Notes: generated from the sequence alone by a model not told the origin. A stretch of 64,000 bases of DNA from Rhizomys pruinosus (GCA_009823505.1 VZQC01006876.1:2659831-2723830), one strand, 5' to 3'; shown: positions 45,771 to 57,983, numbered from the stretch's first letter. Translations and numbers: made by a program.

Positions 45771-45980
45771 GGGCTGGAGAGAGATGGCCCAGTGGTTAAG
45801 AGTGCCAACTGCTCTTGCAGAGGACCCGGGTTCCATCCCCAGCACCCATATAGCAGCTGAGAACCATCTTTAACTCCAGTTTCAGGGGAATCCGACGCCT
45901 TCTAACCTCCGAGGCATTGCACAAACCTACATACAGACAGTACATTCATACACATACAAAAAAATAAAATTTAAAAAAAT
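45771..45980 (+). repeat. B3-family SINE (second of a stack)
   Basis: Sense B3, older: gggctggagagagatggccc to an A-rich tail. It is followed by tagtaatgtatg (45,981-45,992), a third appearance of the same target site. Confidence 0.9.
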
Positions 45981-45990
45981 TAGTAATGTA

Positions 45991-46135
45991 TGCCGGGCGT
46001 GGTGGTGCATGCCTTTAGTCCTAGCACCTGGGAGGCAGAGGCAGGCAGATCTGTGTAAGTTCAAGGCCAGCCTGCTCTACACAGTGAGTTCCAGGGCAGC
46101 TGGGGCTATAGGGAGACCCTGTCTCAAAAAAGAAA
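45991..46135 (+). repeat. B1 SINE (third of a stack)
   Basis: Sense B1: gccgggcgtggtggtgcatg, then gagaccctgtctcaaaaaag. Confidence 0.93.
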
Positions 46136-46866
46136 AATCTTAGCACCAAATATTTATATGTGAGTATATGTATTCTGATGTAACTGCAGGAGCCAGGAAA
46201 ATGGAAAGGAGCCAAGGGAGGTGAAGGGAAAGAGGGAACCTGAGAGAGAACAGGAGGAGACAGGTGTCACTAGGGGGAGATGGGGAAATGGGGGCGGCAT
46301 GCAGGGAGGGTTGGCTGGTGTAAAACCAGAGGGAGTCATTTAAACTAAGTAAGCTGTGTTTTCCTTTAGCTACTGTTAATTCCATTTTGTAGATTCTGAT
46401 GAAGATAGCTTTGTGTTTGCTACAGAGGCAGAGTAAATACACAAATAAGCCTAGAGACCATGTTCTTTCATGGGTATGTTGGGTCTCTGCCAAGGAGGAC
46501 AACTTAAATTCCACAGTCCACATGGTGGGAGAGAATCACCTTTCACAATGTGTCCTTTGACCCTCACACATGAGCAGTGAGTGCATGTGTCGCGCGCACG
46601 CATACACACACAAATGCTAAAAAAAATAAAAGGCCTGATGTTCTGTTGGACTGCAAGATTGTTAAATTTGGAGCTGAGTTGGATGCCTGGATAGGTGTTG
46701 TTCAGACATTGGCCAGGCAACTGAGAGAAGTATTTGAAACAAGTCAAACAGCCGCTCCAGTTAAGCTGCACGAGGAAGTCCAGCCCGTGGGTTGAGTGGT
46801 CAGTGGGAGATAAAAAGTATAGACTGTTGGAGGCTCGGCCCCTCCTATCAGTGGATGGCAAACTGT

Positions 46867-46867
<1 letters not shown>

Positions 46868-46924
<57 letters not shown>
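46868..46924 (+). repeat. (GA)n microsatellite
   Basis: About 28 uninterrupted GA units. Confidence 0.97.
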
Positions 46925-46928
<4 letters not shown>

Positions 46929-46939
46929 AAGAGAAAGAA

Positions 46940-49430
46940 AGGATTTTCTTTTCGAGCAATGGGAGAATGCCTTTATCCTGTGGATTCAAGTAAATTAAAG
47001 GAGCCCAGTAAGATGGCTTGGTTTTATGGTTCCATTTTGAAGGACTCTATCTACCTGAGATGCAGGACCGTGTTTTACAAACATGAGAGCAATTCTCTGC
47101 CCTAGAACTAGTGGCAGTGGCCAGTCTTTTAGATTGAGAATGTTCAAATAGCTTGTGTTTCTGTAAATGGGCATCAGCTTGGTTATCCAAATCTCTGTTA
47201 TAGATTCACCCTGCTTAGATGTCTGGCTTCTGGGGACCAATTCTGGGGACCAGTTGGAATTGTCCAGTCATCCTTGGACTAGGCAGAATAGCTAGCAGGT
47301 AGCCTTTGGGATCCCCTGGATCACCCAGCAGTGTTGGGTGATTCCTCTTCCCTGTATGTTTCGTGATGGTCAAGTGATTAGTTTGGAATGAGAAAAATGA
47401 GTTCACAGGAAAGGAACGGTCCCACTGGGATTATCTTCTCTTTTCATTTTCTTTGTGTTCTTTATAACATTGGATGGGCATTTAGGTCTTTAGAAGGAGT
47501 TTATCTATTTAGGGTAGGGCTTGTAAGATATAAACCCACATGTAGGAGCCTAGGCATGTTCAGCATATGGTAGGAGCTCAACCTAAAGTACATGAACTAA
47601 TGTGCTTTGATGACATGAGGTTTCCTTCAGAGCCTATTAGCGATGGAGATCACTCTTTCACAGCACTAGGACCCAAATCCCATGCTGCACTGCACCCCTG
47701 GTGGTACAGTGGACATAAACCAGTCATCATCCCCGAGGTCAGGGCCAGAGCCTCAGACTTACTTCCTCCACGATTAGATTAATCTCCCCAAACCCAGGCA
47801 TCTGCTGGTCCAGCCTGTTGGTACTCAGAATATGCCACCCCTTTCCCAGTCTGGTGCAAGGTCTCTTGGAGGGACCCCTAAGCCCCATTAGTCACATTTG
47901 AGTTTTTCAGTTTAAGAAAACCCATTTGCTTGTCAGTGCTTTAGGTTTGTCAGTGTATGTGACCCACACTTATCAACCACTTAAATCTCAGAGGATTTGT
48001 TTGCCTTCACATATCCAGTGGTGAATGTTTTTCTTAGAGGGAAAATTGGGGAGACAGGGGAAGGAAAGACCATCTGTTCCCTGCACACAGGGCAACCCAT
48101 CAGGTCCTTGGAAGCTTGGGCTCATCAGTTCCTTCAGCACAGTCATTCTCAGCTGACAGTTGGTAATGTCTGATTACCCACTGTGAAATTTTGACCACAG
48201 CTGACCACTTTTCCAATGGGCGATGAAAGATGTGATCTCCCCCTCCCACTGCCTTCTTGAAGCTGTCAGAGGAGGAGCAATTCAGACAACAGTTTTATCT
48301 TCCACAAAGTCATTTTGGTTTTCCAAGGAGTGTCATCCTGCAACTGCCCTGAATTCTGGGAATGTGCAGCCCCTTCTCATCTGAGGTTAACCACCTGCCC
48401 TGGGGTTGCTTAGCTTGCACTGAGCTCCTCCTCAGGGAAGAGAAGAGATTCCTGTTTCTGCTGCGCCCTTTCCCCACCATGTCAGAAAGCCCATCCTGAG
48501 ACCTCAGGGCCTGTGAAAGAGTTGCAGGATATTGCCTAAAACTCTCTGCAAACTGCTGTTGAACTTTACCCCAGCTTCTTTTCAAAAGCTGTAAATGTAA
48601 CTGAAGATACTCAGTTCCATTTCAGAGAAGTGCCCAGAACAATCCACTGACTCCCTACAGTCCAGTTACCTGAGAATGTAGGGCAAGTTGCTGGGTGTCA
48701 GCAGCACCAGGTTCAGGTGCTACAGCTGGAAAAAGAGAGGTGCATTGGAGAATACAGAGAAGAGACAACCCTGTCCTTGTAGATGCCCCGAGTGTGTACT
48801 TTTGACTTGGCAAATGTGGAGCTGGCTAGGATTTATTTCAGTAGTGCCCTGAAGTCGGATGGGTTTTATTTCCTGCTTGCCACGCAGCGTGGTGAGAGTC
48901 ACAGCTGTCCTGCTCTTTACTGTCAGTGGGACTGTTGTAGTGATAAGCCAACTTGTTTATTTTTAATTGTCTAACTTGTGGGCTGAGACAGGGTTTTTCT
49001 TTTAAAACTAAGATCATCAAATTGGGCTTCTGCCCTCAAAGCCTTGGATCTATTGAAAGAAAATTGAGGTGGAAGGATTTTAGCACCAGGGGTCACATGG
49101 ATAGAGATAACCCAGAATGTTTGGGGTGAAGTAGCATAACATCAATAGCTCAGACTGGGGTGCTATACTGTTTTCCATGGTTATAAATAAATAAATAATA
49201 ATATAAATAAATAACCTTCAGTGCTCAGAACTGAGGCTCAGACAGTTGAGGAGGACTGCACTGGTGGAAAGCTGACCTTCCAGGCCAAGACTCTATTTAA
49301 TGTGCTCCCTAAATTGTCCTGTGATCATTTATTATCTGTGAGATTGCTTCTGAATCTGACAGTGTTGTGAAAAGTCTTCTCAGAAATACATAACCCAGTT
49401 CCAAAAGAATCATCTAACCTGGTCAGACTG
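46940..49430. other. Unique sequence, about 2.5 kb, SINE-free
   Basis: One of the larger SINE-free stretches. Only a short taaa-rich run near 49,185-49,210. No exon with paired splice signals was found by eye. Confidence 0.45.
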
Positions 49431-49495
49431 CTTTTTTTTTTTTTTTTTAATGTAGCATTAAGTGTCTACTACATACTCTCTATTTGATTTTTTTT

Positions 49496-49646
49496 TTTTT
49501 TTTTTTTTTTTTTGGTCTTTTCCAGACAGGGTCTCCCTGTAGCCCCAGACTCTAGACCAGGCTGGCCTTGAACTCACAAAGATCAGCCTGCTTCTGCCTC
49601 CCAAGTGCTAGGATTAAAGGCGTGCGCCACCACGCCGGACCTACTC
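49496..49646 (-). repeat. B1 SINE (left palindrome arm)
   Basis: Antisense B1 with a T30-like run: gacagggtctccctgtagcc, then aaaggcgtgcgccaccacgc. It recurs inverted and damaged at about 50,425-50,592. Confidence 0.9.
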
Positions 49647-49735
49647 TCTATTTGCATACCTAGCAGCAACAAACTTATGGCTGACCTTACTGGACCTTAT
49701 TCTTTCTCAGGGCTGTTCTCATTCAAAGCCCTGGT

Positions 49736-49945
49736 TTAGGGCCCATGAGCTAGCTCAGTGGGTAATGGTGTAGGCCACCAAGCTGATAACTTGAGTTCAC
49801 TCCTGGGAACCCATATGGTGGAAGGAAAGCCAACTGCCATAGGTTGTCCTCTGACCTCCACATGCTTGTGAACATGTGTGCGCACACACACACACACACA
49901 CGCACGCACGCACGCACACACGCACAAATAAAATCGATAAATGTT
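49736..49945 (+). repeat. B2-family SINE with CA/CG-rich tail (left palindrome arm)
   Basis: Sense element: gggcccatgagctagctcag, then tgacctccacatgcttgtga. Alternating purine-pyrimidine tract at 49,878-49,926. Confidence 0.7.
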
Positions 49946-50018
49946 TTTTTTAAAAAGCAACAAATGAAAAAGCCCAGGTATAAAGAGTCGTGGGGTGTCA
50001 GCACTGTTTTTTGTGCTT

Positions 50019-50019
50019 N
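50019..50019. other. Single ambiguous base (N), probable join
   Basis: One N at the palindrome centre, as at 27,022. Confidence 0.9.
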
Positions 50020-50649
50020 TTTTTTTCATTTGTGTAGGTTTTACAAAACCACACATTTACTTCGATTTTATTGTGCGTTGTGGTGCAGTCTGCGTGCGTG
50101 TGTGTTTGTGTGGTGGCACTACATGTGATATCAGCTGGTAAGCACTGGTGTGACCAGGTCAAGAAGGAGACACCCTCTATGAGCAGTTGGCTTTCCCTTC
50201 CACCTATGCATGGGTTCTCCCCCAGGAGTGAACTCAAGTTATCAGCTTGGTGGCCTACACCATTACCCACTATCACAGACAGAGGACCTGACGCTCATGG
50301 CCCTAATAGACCAACGGGCTTTTGACAGTGACGAGAAACCCTGAACGACATAGAATAAGGGTCCAGTACAGGTCACGCCATAAGTTTTGTTTGCTTTTGC
50401 CTAGGTATCAAATAGACGAGTCAGGTCCGGCGTGGTGGCGCAAATCGCTTTAATTCCTAAGCACTTGGAGGCACGAAAGCACGGCTGATTCTGTTGTGAA
50501 GCAAGGCCCACGCCTGACTGTCTAAGAGTCTTGAGGGCCTACAGGGAAGACCCTGTCTTGAAAAGACCCACAAAAAAAAAAAAAAAAAAAAAGAAAATCA
50601 AATAGAGAGTATGTAGTAGACACTAATTACTAGCAATAACGAAAACAAG

Positions 50650-50704
50650 TCTCTCTCTCTCTGTCTCTCTCTGTCTCTCTCTCTCTGTCTCTCTCTCTCT
50701 CTCG

Positions 50705-50763
<59 letters not shown>
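50650..50763 (+). repeat. (CT)n microsatellite
   Basis: About 57 units with a few TG/CG interruptions. Confidence 0.97.
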
Positions 50764-50764
<1 letters not shown>

Positions 50765-50892
50765 ACAGGGTCTCCCTGTAGCCCCAGCTGTCCTGGAACT
50801 TACTCTGTAGAGCAGGCTGGTCTTGAACTCACAGAGCTCCGCCTGCCTCTGCCCCCCCAGAGCTGGGATGCATGCACCACCACACCTAGCAG
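50764..50892 (-). repeat. B1 SINE
   Basis: Antisense B1: gacagggtctccctgtagcc, then actctgtagagcaggctggt. Confidence 0.9.
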
Positions 50893-50894
50893 AA

Positions 50895-52260
50895 AGTCCA
50901 TTCTCTTAATGACTTCAGAATCTCCAGTTTCTTTGGCTCTTGTTTTTCCTCTGCCTTGGTTTCCCAAGCCTTTAGTTTGATCATTTTCTTCTCTGAATGA
51001 TTTTTCAGTGATCTTTGTGGTACATTGAAAAGTATAAGAACCTTGGAACTGCACAACCCCAGGATAGAGTCCTGTCTGTATTCCATAAGAGCTGTATAGT
51101 ACTCAACAGAATTTGGAGAAGGAGTAAATACATGTAAAGCAATGTATTAAGCAAAAAATTAAGCAAATACCTTTCTGGTATAGAATTTATGTCCATCGTT
51201 AATGCCATTTCCTATAATTCTCTGCAAGAAATATACTTGAATATAAGGAGGCTTCTGCTGTACTCTGATTCTAACCCTGTGTTTTTTTGTTTGTTTGTTT
51301 GGTTTTGTTTTTGTTTTTGGCACTAATGGCAAAGTCTTTCTTTTCCAGCTTTAAGTTCCACAACCCAGGTGTGTTATAAAGGTCTGTCCTCATTCTTTCC
51401 TGTACCTGTTTCTACCTGATAAGCCAGAACTGCTGTTGAGGTAGGGTAGGGTAGGAGCTAAGCTTGGCCTTCACCCTAACCTGGAGACCTTCCTCTGCAG
51501 ATTAGTGAGGACTTTTTTGTGTTTCGTTCTTCTGTCCACATGGCATCTCTCTTGTTACATGGAGACCACCATGGCCTCTTACCCCTTTTCTCCTCAGCTG
51601 CCTTGGGCTGAGTGGAAAATGATACAGGCTTCTGCTAAGCTAGGCAAGAAAGTGATGAAATACTAGGTCCTAGTGGCCAAAGAGAAAAACAATGTTTAGG
51701 AAAAGTCTGGCCTGCCTGGGGAGAGGGCCAAGGACTTGCTCTTCTCACAACCCGGTGCCAAGGGCCACCCGTGTTCCCCTCCCAGGGGAGGATGGGTGCT
51801 GGGTGACAAATGGCTGCCAGGTGGCAGCTGCATCTTGGCCTGGCGAATTTGGCAGTTAGAGTCTGTCAGTAGAGATGTGTTCCCTGAAGAAGAAGTACAA
51901 GAGTGGAGGCGACTTCTTCACAGCCTTGTACTAGCAGAGACACTTGTGACGGGCAGGGTGCAGCATACCTTCCTCTGAAGAGGCGAAGGGGTGCAGGGAG
52001 GAGAACTATCATTGTGCTAGTTTGACCCAGCCTCTCCCAGAAAAGCTCTGCATCTTTCTAGCAGCGCACATTTGTTCTGGGGATAGAACTCATGCAGGGC
52101 CTCAGGCATGCTAAACAGGCACTCAGCATCCATCAGTCATCCAAGCCACTTGTGGTTTACTCTGACGAAGATGCTTAGGAGGCAGCTCCTGTCTTCCTAG
52201 TCAACACCTTGCTTCTCTGCTAAAATTTCGTTTTAGTACAACAGTTAAATATCCATGTGA
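50895..52260. other. Unique sequence
   Basis: No SINE apart from an ID-like antisense trace at 52,076-52,150. Open frames are short and unsupported. Confidence 0.4.
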
Positions 52261-52284
52261 TTCTTTTATTAAAGTTTTTTTTTT

Positions 52285-52437
52285 TTTCTTTTTTTGGTCT
52301 TTTGAGACAGGGTCTCCCTTTAGCTCTGGCTGTCCTGGAACTCACTCTGTAGACCAAGCTGGCCTTGAACTCACAGAGATCCACCTGCCTCTGCCTCCCA
52401 AGTGCTAGGATTAAAGGCATGCTCCACCACGCCTAGC
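52285..52437 (-). repeat. B1 SINE
   Basis: Antisense B1: ttttgagacagggtctccct, then cctctgcctcccaagtgcta, then caccacgcctagc. Confidence 0.93.
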
Positions 52438-52445
52438 TATTTAAA

Positions 52446-52562
52446 GTTTTTTTGAGGTAGGGCTTTGACTGTGTAGTCCTGGCTGGCCTGGAACTTGCTT
52501 TGTAAACCAGATTGGCCTCCAACTCAGAGATTCACCTGCCTCTGAGTGCTGGGATTAAAGAT
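52446..52562 (-). repeat. B1 SINE
   Basis: Antisense B1 immediately next to the previous one: ttttgaggtagggctttgac, then gtgctgggattaaag. Confidence 0.85.
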
Positions 52563-52574
52563 GGTTATTTTTAA

Positions 52575-52757
52575 AAAGATCTATTTTATTTTTATTTTGT
52601 TTTCATGATTGTTTGCCTGCTTGAATGTATGTACACCATATATATTCCTGGTGCCCATGGAGTCCAGAAGAGGGCAGGGTGTTGGATCCCCTGGAATTGG
52701 AGTTACAGACAGTTGTTGGCTGTGAAGTGCTCTTAACCACTGAGATCTCCAGCCCCT
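52575..52757 (-). repeat. B3-family SINE
   Basis: Antisense B3: tattttatttttattttgtt, then ccctggaattggagttacag, ending gagatctccagcccc. Internally deleted. Confidence 0.85.
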
Positions 52758-53680
52758 ATGATTTTTACTTTTTAATTTTTAAGAATGAGTTTTCCTTTTC
52801 CTAAGAGATAGGTATTCCTTTTTAAAAGAATTATCAACCACATGTGTTATTCCTATTAAAATTCTCTAGGTCCAGACTTCTAGGGTACCTGACTGAAATC
52901 TAGTCAGTATGGAGCAGCCCCCGACCTTGGGTAGGAGTATTCTCCATTCACTCTTTCTCCCTCTGTCTTGTGAAGGGATATATCATGCTAGACTCCGAGC
53001 TCATTTTTAGGCTGTGGGAGGCCGCATTAAAGCTGCCTTCCCTCATACTCATGCTCCCTAACTCCGCTCTTTCCCTCCTCCCTTCCTTGCAAATTCCTTA
53101 CTGCCTGGGAGTGGCAGAGAAAAGGGCAAAGGGAAGTTGTCCTGGTCTACCAGAAATCCTGGCCAAAGGGCTCAAGTTTGGAGACTATTCCACGGCACTT
53201 TCAAAGGATCTGAGTTTTGAAGTTGTAGCACAGGCCTGCATGAAACCCTATGCAAGAAGGTTGACCACCTGTGCACTGCAGTCCATCCCTGCCCTGTCTA
53301 CAGGTCAGATGGAACATGTCTCTTTTCCTGAGGAACCTAGAAATAGGCTGCATGTAGATAAATTATCTTCCCTTTTTTTACCTAGTTTTATTATGGTAAG
53401 TAAACTCAAAGTTAGAACTGATCCAGTGCCTTGATTTTTGTTCAGAGCTTGCTTTAACAGGCAGTTGGCTCTCAGAAGGAAGGTTGTTGATATAAATCCT
53501 TGGGGGTTTTGTTGATGACCTTCATGAGCCTGGATTGCAAGGCTGAATATAGATTCCCTGGAGAAGAAGACAGGCTACTAACCTACTCATAGGGGTTTCT
53601 GTTCTGTTGGTTAGAGGTGGATCCTAAGAGTTTTTCATTTCTAGTGAAAGGCTAGGTTACAGCCAACTCCCAGCCTAAAG
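52757..53680. other. Unique sequence with a 154-codon open frame
   Basis: Contains a plus-strand frame of 154 codons from ATG 52,970 to 53,434. I see no recognisable domain, the composition is ordinary and there is no clear flanking splice pair, so no gene is called. Confidence 0.3.

Positions 53681-53683
<3 letters not shown>

Positions 53684-53732
<49 letters not shown>
53684..53732 (+). repeat. (CT)n microsatellite
   Basis: About 24 CT units fused to a B1. Confidence 0.97.
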
Positions 53733-53735
<3 letters not shown>

Positions 53736-53857
53736 TTTTTTTAAACCAGGTCTCACTCTGCAGCACTGGCTTATGGGGGCCCTGGAACTCACAGGGATCT
53801 GCCTGCCTGTGCCTTGCAAATGCTGGGATTAAAGACCTATACCACTATGCTCAGGCC
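53733..53857 (-). repeat. B1 SINE, diverged
   Basis: Antisense B1: taaaccaggtctcactctgc, then aactcacagggatctgcctg. Confidence 0.85.
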
Positions 53858-54215
53858 TCAACTTATAATTTGTAAGTGTTTTACATAATGAAGTTAATAC
53901 CCATTCTGTTGATACATACTTGGAATTTTGAATTTGGAGCTTCTCTCTTACTAGTACTATTTGGTCCGAATCTTTCTTCTTGAGGCTGACCAGCTAGCCA
54001 CAGTTCCCATTTAGCCCCACTATTGTGAGTGGAGACCAGGTGATCCTCTACAATGTGCTGTTGCTAAGCTTGGATGTTCAGTCTGTTAGGTGCATAAAAT
54101 GCATTTTTAACTTTCAATGGTTTGTTGGGATAGACCCTTAGATTAGATCAAGAAGTAGCTGTGCTTTGGGGGGATGGCTTTCACAGGTCACTACAGTTAA
54201 CTTATTGATGATCTT

Positions 54216-54307
54216 TGTGTTCAAGGCCAGTGTGGTCTATTACATAGTGAATTCCAGGCCAACTGGGGCTATGGGGAGACCTTGTCTCAAAAAGACAAGA
54301 AAAGAAA

Positions 54308-54389
<82 letters not shown>

Positions 54390-54410
54390 AAGAAAGAAAG
54401 AAAGAAAAGA
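54216..54410 (+). repeat. 5'-truncated B1 with (GAAA)n tail
   Basis: Sense B1 3' half (gttcaaggccagtgtggtct, then gagaccttgtctcaaaaaga) running into about 27 gaaa units, an expanded SINE tail. Confidence 0.9.
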
Positions 54411-54507
54411 CTGCTGGTAACATTTCCTTTAAATTGTATTTGTCTAGTTTTTTTGTTTTTTTAATCTGCACAGTCTACTTCTTGCCCCATCCTTCCTTTT
54501 TCTACCT

Positions 54508-54720
54508 CTTGATTTTATTTTTATTTTGTATGTTTTAGTATTTTGCCTGAATGTGTATAAGGGCAGACGTTTGTGCCCACAGAGGCCAGAAAGAGGTGTC
54601 AGATCCCCTGGAAGTGGAATTAAGGTCAGGTGTCAGCTACCATGTGGGTGCTGGGAACCGAACTCCGGGTCCTCTTCAAGAGAAGCCAGTGCTCTTAACC
54701 CCTGAGCCTCTCTCCAGCCT
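54508..54720 (-). repeat. B3-family SINE
   Basis: Antisense B3: tgattttatttttattttgt, then agctaccatgtgggtgctgg, then gagcctctctccagcc. Confidence 0.9.
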
Positions 54721-54727
54721 CTTTCTC

Positions 54728-54845
54728 TGTTTTGTGGGACAGGGTCTTACTATGCTGACCTTAACTAGGCTGGCCTGGAACTCACTATGTAGACCAGGCT
54801 AGCCTTAAACTCATTGAGATCCACCATCTTCTGTGTCTGCCTTCT
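54728..54845 (-). repeat. B1 SINE, rearranged
   Basis: Antisense B1 with an extra internal segment: gtgggacagggtcttactat, then ctatgtagaccaggctagcc. Confidence 0.8.
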
Positions 54846-54859
54846 GTGTCATCGTTGTT

Positions 54860-54915
54860 ATCCTTCCTCCTTCTCCTCCTCCTCTTCCTCCTCCTTCTCC
54901 TCCTCTTCCTCTTCG
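54860..54915 (+). repeat. (CTCCTT)n-like tract
   Basis: Imperfect cctcct/cttcct repeat. Confidence 0.85.
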
Positions 54916-54916
54916 T

Positions 54917-55123
54917 CATTTTATGTTTGTGCGTGTACTTGAGTGTATTGTAGTTGCACTCCCTGCATGCACATGCCCATGAATCGTAGCAGAGGGTGTC
55001 AGATCACTTAGAACTAGAGTTACAGGTAGTTGTAAGCCACCTAATATGGGTGCTGGGAAGTGAATCCAAGTCCTCTGAAAAAGCAGCAATTCCCTGTAAC
55101 TACTGAGCCATCTCTCTAGCCCC
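54917..55123 (-). repeat. B3-family SINE
   Basis: Antisense B3: ttttatgtttgtgcgtgtac, then ctaatatgggtgctgggaag, then gagccatctctctagcccc. Confidence 0.88.
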
Positions 55124-55124
55124 C

Positions 55125-56540
55125 GCCCCTTATCTGAGACATTTCATTGGTTTATTAACATTATCTCCTCTCTCACAACTCAGGACTTGAGTGTGGATTC
55201 CTCTTGTTCCAAGTCTGCACACTTCTTTGAAAACAGATGTGCCCTGGAGGACTTGTGAACTGTCAGTGGATCAGTCGGATCAGCTATTAGACAGGACTAG
55301 GCCATTAATAAACTGAGGTTGAGCCTTGGGGCTTCCTTCCAGCCTCTCTTGCCTAGCTGCTTGTAGAACCTATGAGTGTGGATCATGAAGGCCTGAGACC
55401 CTTCGCTCACCAAGGGATGTTTCCCAGCCCTCGCTCCTTGGAAGTCAGGACCTGCCTCTTGAGGAGCATGAGCAGCCCTGAGGAAGAAGGAAAGCACTCC
55501 CATTTCTTGCCATATATATTTGACAATGGAAGTCTAGGCAGAAACGTTTCAGGCCAAGATTGTGGAAAGTCGGGGAACGTGATTAAGAAAATGCATCTGT
55601 GCTCTTCAGGCCTTGTTCTAGGAGTCACACATTTTGTCCAAAAGAAACAATAGAGTTCAGAAACAGTAATCGTTCACTTTCCTCTCCCAGATAACAGCCT
55701 CCTAACATTTTAGAGACAACACAACTTCTGTAAACGGTTTTCTCATCTATATATCATCTATATAGAGAAATTAATCCTCACAGAGTTGTTGATATGAGGA
55801 TTAATCAAGACTTGCCCTTGGCGTATGGTGATGCTGGGTTTTATTATGGTGGCAGAGTTAGAGATGTGTCCTGGGGTTTGGAATGAAAATCCTTGAACCC
55901 TGGGAATTAAGTGGTACATGGCAGGTAGGAGGACTACACTTTGGGGCCAGAAAGCAAACTGAGGCTGAAGCATGAAGAGCTTTTGAGTGACAGGTTAGAG
56001 AGTGAGCATTTCCTGTAGTCTGAAGAGAAAAATAAAACAACTCAGAAGACAACTAAAGAGGAAGGTCACGTAGTTCTTACTTCCCTTCATAGCTGTCCTC
56101 CACCTTGAACTCCATACTCTTGAACTTGGTCTATGCCAGGGGATACATTTCCCATCCCTTAGCAGCCTGTATTTTCTCAAGGGAAAAGAGACAGAGTTGG
56201 CTGGAGCTCTGCACAGTGCCTAGTGTCCAGGGGGTCTGTTTGGATGCTGCTGTATGATGCTCTAGCCTCCATTTTACCAAAGCCTGTGCCAGTAGGGTGG
56301 AGCTGGTGACTTTCATGGGTTGCCGCCCTGCCCCAGGCATAGCTTATACCCTAAGCCAAGAAACACATCAACTTCCTGGAACTCAGAGCCATCATTCCAA
56401 CTGTCTCTGCCTTCAGAGCACATGCAAGGCCATCCTAGTTAGCAAATATGGGTTTGCCCTAGGCTAGTAGGCAGGGGGAGAGTAGGTTTGGCTGTGGTGC
56501 CATATCTTAACCGGTTGGGTTCTGACCCCAGCCCAGTCCA
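55125..56540. other. Mostly unique sequence
   Basis: Apart from one MIR (55,735-55,835) no repeat or exon signal is clear. Confidence 0.4.
55735..55835 (-). repeat. MIR element fragment
   Basis: Antisense MIR: ggttttctcatctatatatc, then ctcacagagttgttgatatg followed by aggattaatcaagac. Confidence 0.55.
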
Positions 56541-56551
56541 CCCTTTGGAGA

Positions 56552-56700
56552 TTTTTTTTTTTTTTTGTCTTTTTGAGACAGGGTCTCCCTATAGTCCCAG
56601 CTGTCCTGGAACTCTCTATGTAGACCAAACTGGCCTTGAACTCACAGAGATCCTCCTGGCTCTGTGCTGGGATTAAAGGTGTGCACCACCACACCCAGCA
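56552..56700 (-). repeat. B1 SINE
   Basis: Antisense B1: ttttgagacagggtctccct, then aactcacagagatcctcctg, then gcaccaccacacccagca. Confidence 0.92.
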
Positions 56701-56704
56701 TGGA

Positions 56705-57634
56705 GACATTTTTTTTTATACTTAGTCAAGTACTCTAATATATCATTTCAATATCTGACGTTCTGTTCAGACTTGCATTTGTTCTGGGTTAGCCTGAACT
56801 GTCCAGCTAGATCTCTGCGTGTCTCAGATGAAGCATCCCATATAGTTGTAGACATCATAGGTGCTCATCATGTGGCCTTTTCAGTCAAGCATCATAAAAG
56901 CCCCAAGGCTTCTGCCATCATCCTAGGCATCTCAGCTTACTCCATATTTCCTGGGAGCCTGAGGACAGATTTTAGATTTCACTTCAGAACCTGGGATGCC
57001 GCCCTTTGCTTCTAAACCATCTTCCTTTATCTTTCATCTCTTCCCTGCTATCTCACTGGACCTGGGGACAGACTCCTTAATCTTTTCTTTCTGGCTTTAC
57101 ATAGCATTGTTCCTTATCTCCTCCCTGGGCTGAGGGTGGCCTCCTTCTTGCCCCTCCTCCTCTCAGAGACCTGTGCCTCCTCCTAGATACCCTGCCTCTT
57201 TTACTTTACACTAGGCTTCTGGGAAGGAAAATCTAGATAGTCAACATCCTAGCCCTTCCCCCAAACTCCCTAGTCTCTTTGTTACCTTTCCTCTTCTAGG
57301 GCAGCACCAGGATGCACATGCAAGCACATGTACTTTTCCCACTGAAGAGGTGATGGAGGCAAAGAGTAAAGGGTATCTTGAACTTTCTCTCAAAAACTGC
57401 CTTGTACTTTTCCATCCTCTGAGTTCTGTGAGTCCCCTAAGCCTAGTGGAACCCAAAGCAAACAGGGAGGTGACTGCTTAACTGTTAGATATTCTGAGTA
57501 TTCAGATTATTTACATCCAAGGTCAGGGGATAGAGTTTTCAAGATCAAGTCTCAGGTTGACCCTTTTGCTTTTGCTTTAAGTGGATCCTTTCCCTTTCCC
57601 TTGATTCTGTGTGTTTGTAGAGAACCTATCTGAG

Positions 57635-57669
<35 letters not shown>

Positions 57670-57950
57670 CGTGTGCATGTGTGATGGTGAAAAGGAAATA
57701 GGCATAAATTTTAATGGGAGAATTTTTTTTATCATCAAATGATCATCATTTATTGGAGGAGGGAGAAATTTTTAATGCCAGACACTTGTCTCTGATTCTG
57801 AAGCATACTTGTTTAAAGTTATGCATAAAAGACATGTTGGTCATTTACTTGTTGAAGCTCTTAATAGTTTACAGAAAAAAATGGCCTAGCTACTCCTTTC
57901 TAGATTTTCTTACTAATAATCAAATTTATGATTAGAGTTCTAAAACTCTG
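56705..57950. other. Unique sequence
   Basis: No SINE; a (GT)n tract at 57,637-57,667. No supported exon. Confidence 0.4.
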
Positions 57951-57983
57951 CATTCTCTCTCTCTCTTTTTTTTTTTTTTTTTG

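Larger units (their letters stand above)
49440..50630. repeat. Imperfect palindrome centred near the N at 50,019
   Basis: The right arm (50,020-50,630) is the reverse complement of about 49,440-49,975, with a loop of about 45 bp left of the N. Examples are the right-arm segment gtgaactcaagttatcagct at 50,228 against the 49,780 region, and aatcaaatagagagtatgta at 50,598 against 49,470-49,490. The right arm carries many indels; the left arm looks clean. Confidence 0.93.

Noticed and set aside
46140..46861. Overlapping minus-strand frames of 127 and 136 codons
   Set aside because: No domain, no splice boundaries, and they run across microsatellite sequence.
49440..50630. Functional hairpin or inverted-repeat mobile element
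   Set aside because: The arms are an inverted copy of ordinary SINE-containing sequence, one arm with raw-read-like errors, meeting at an N. There are no terminal motifs or transposase.
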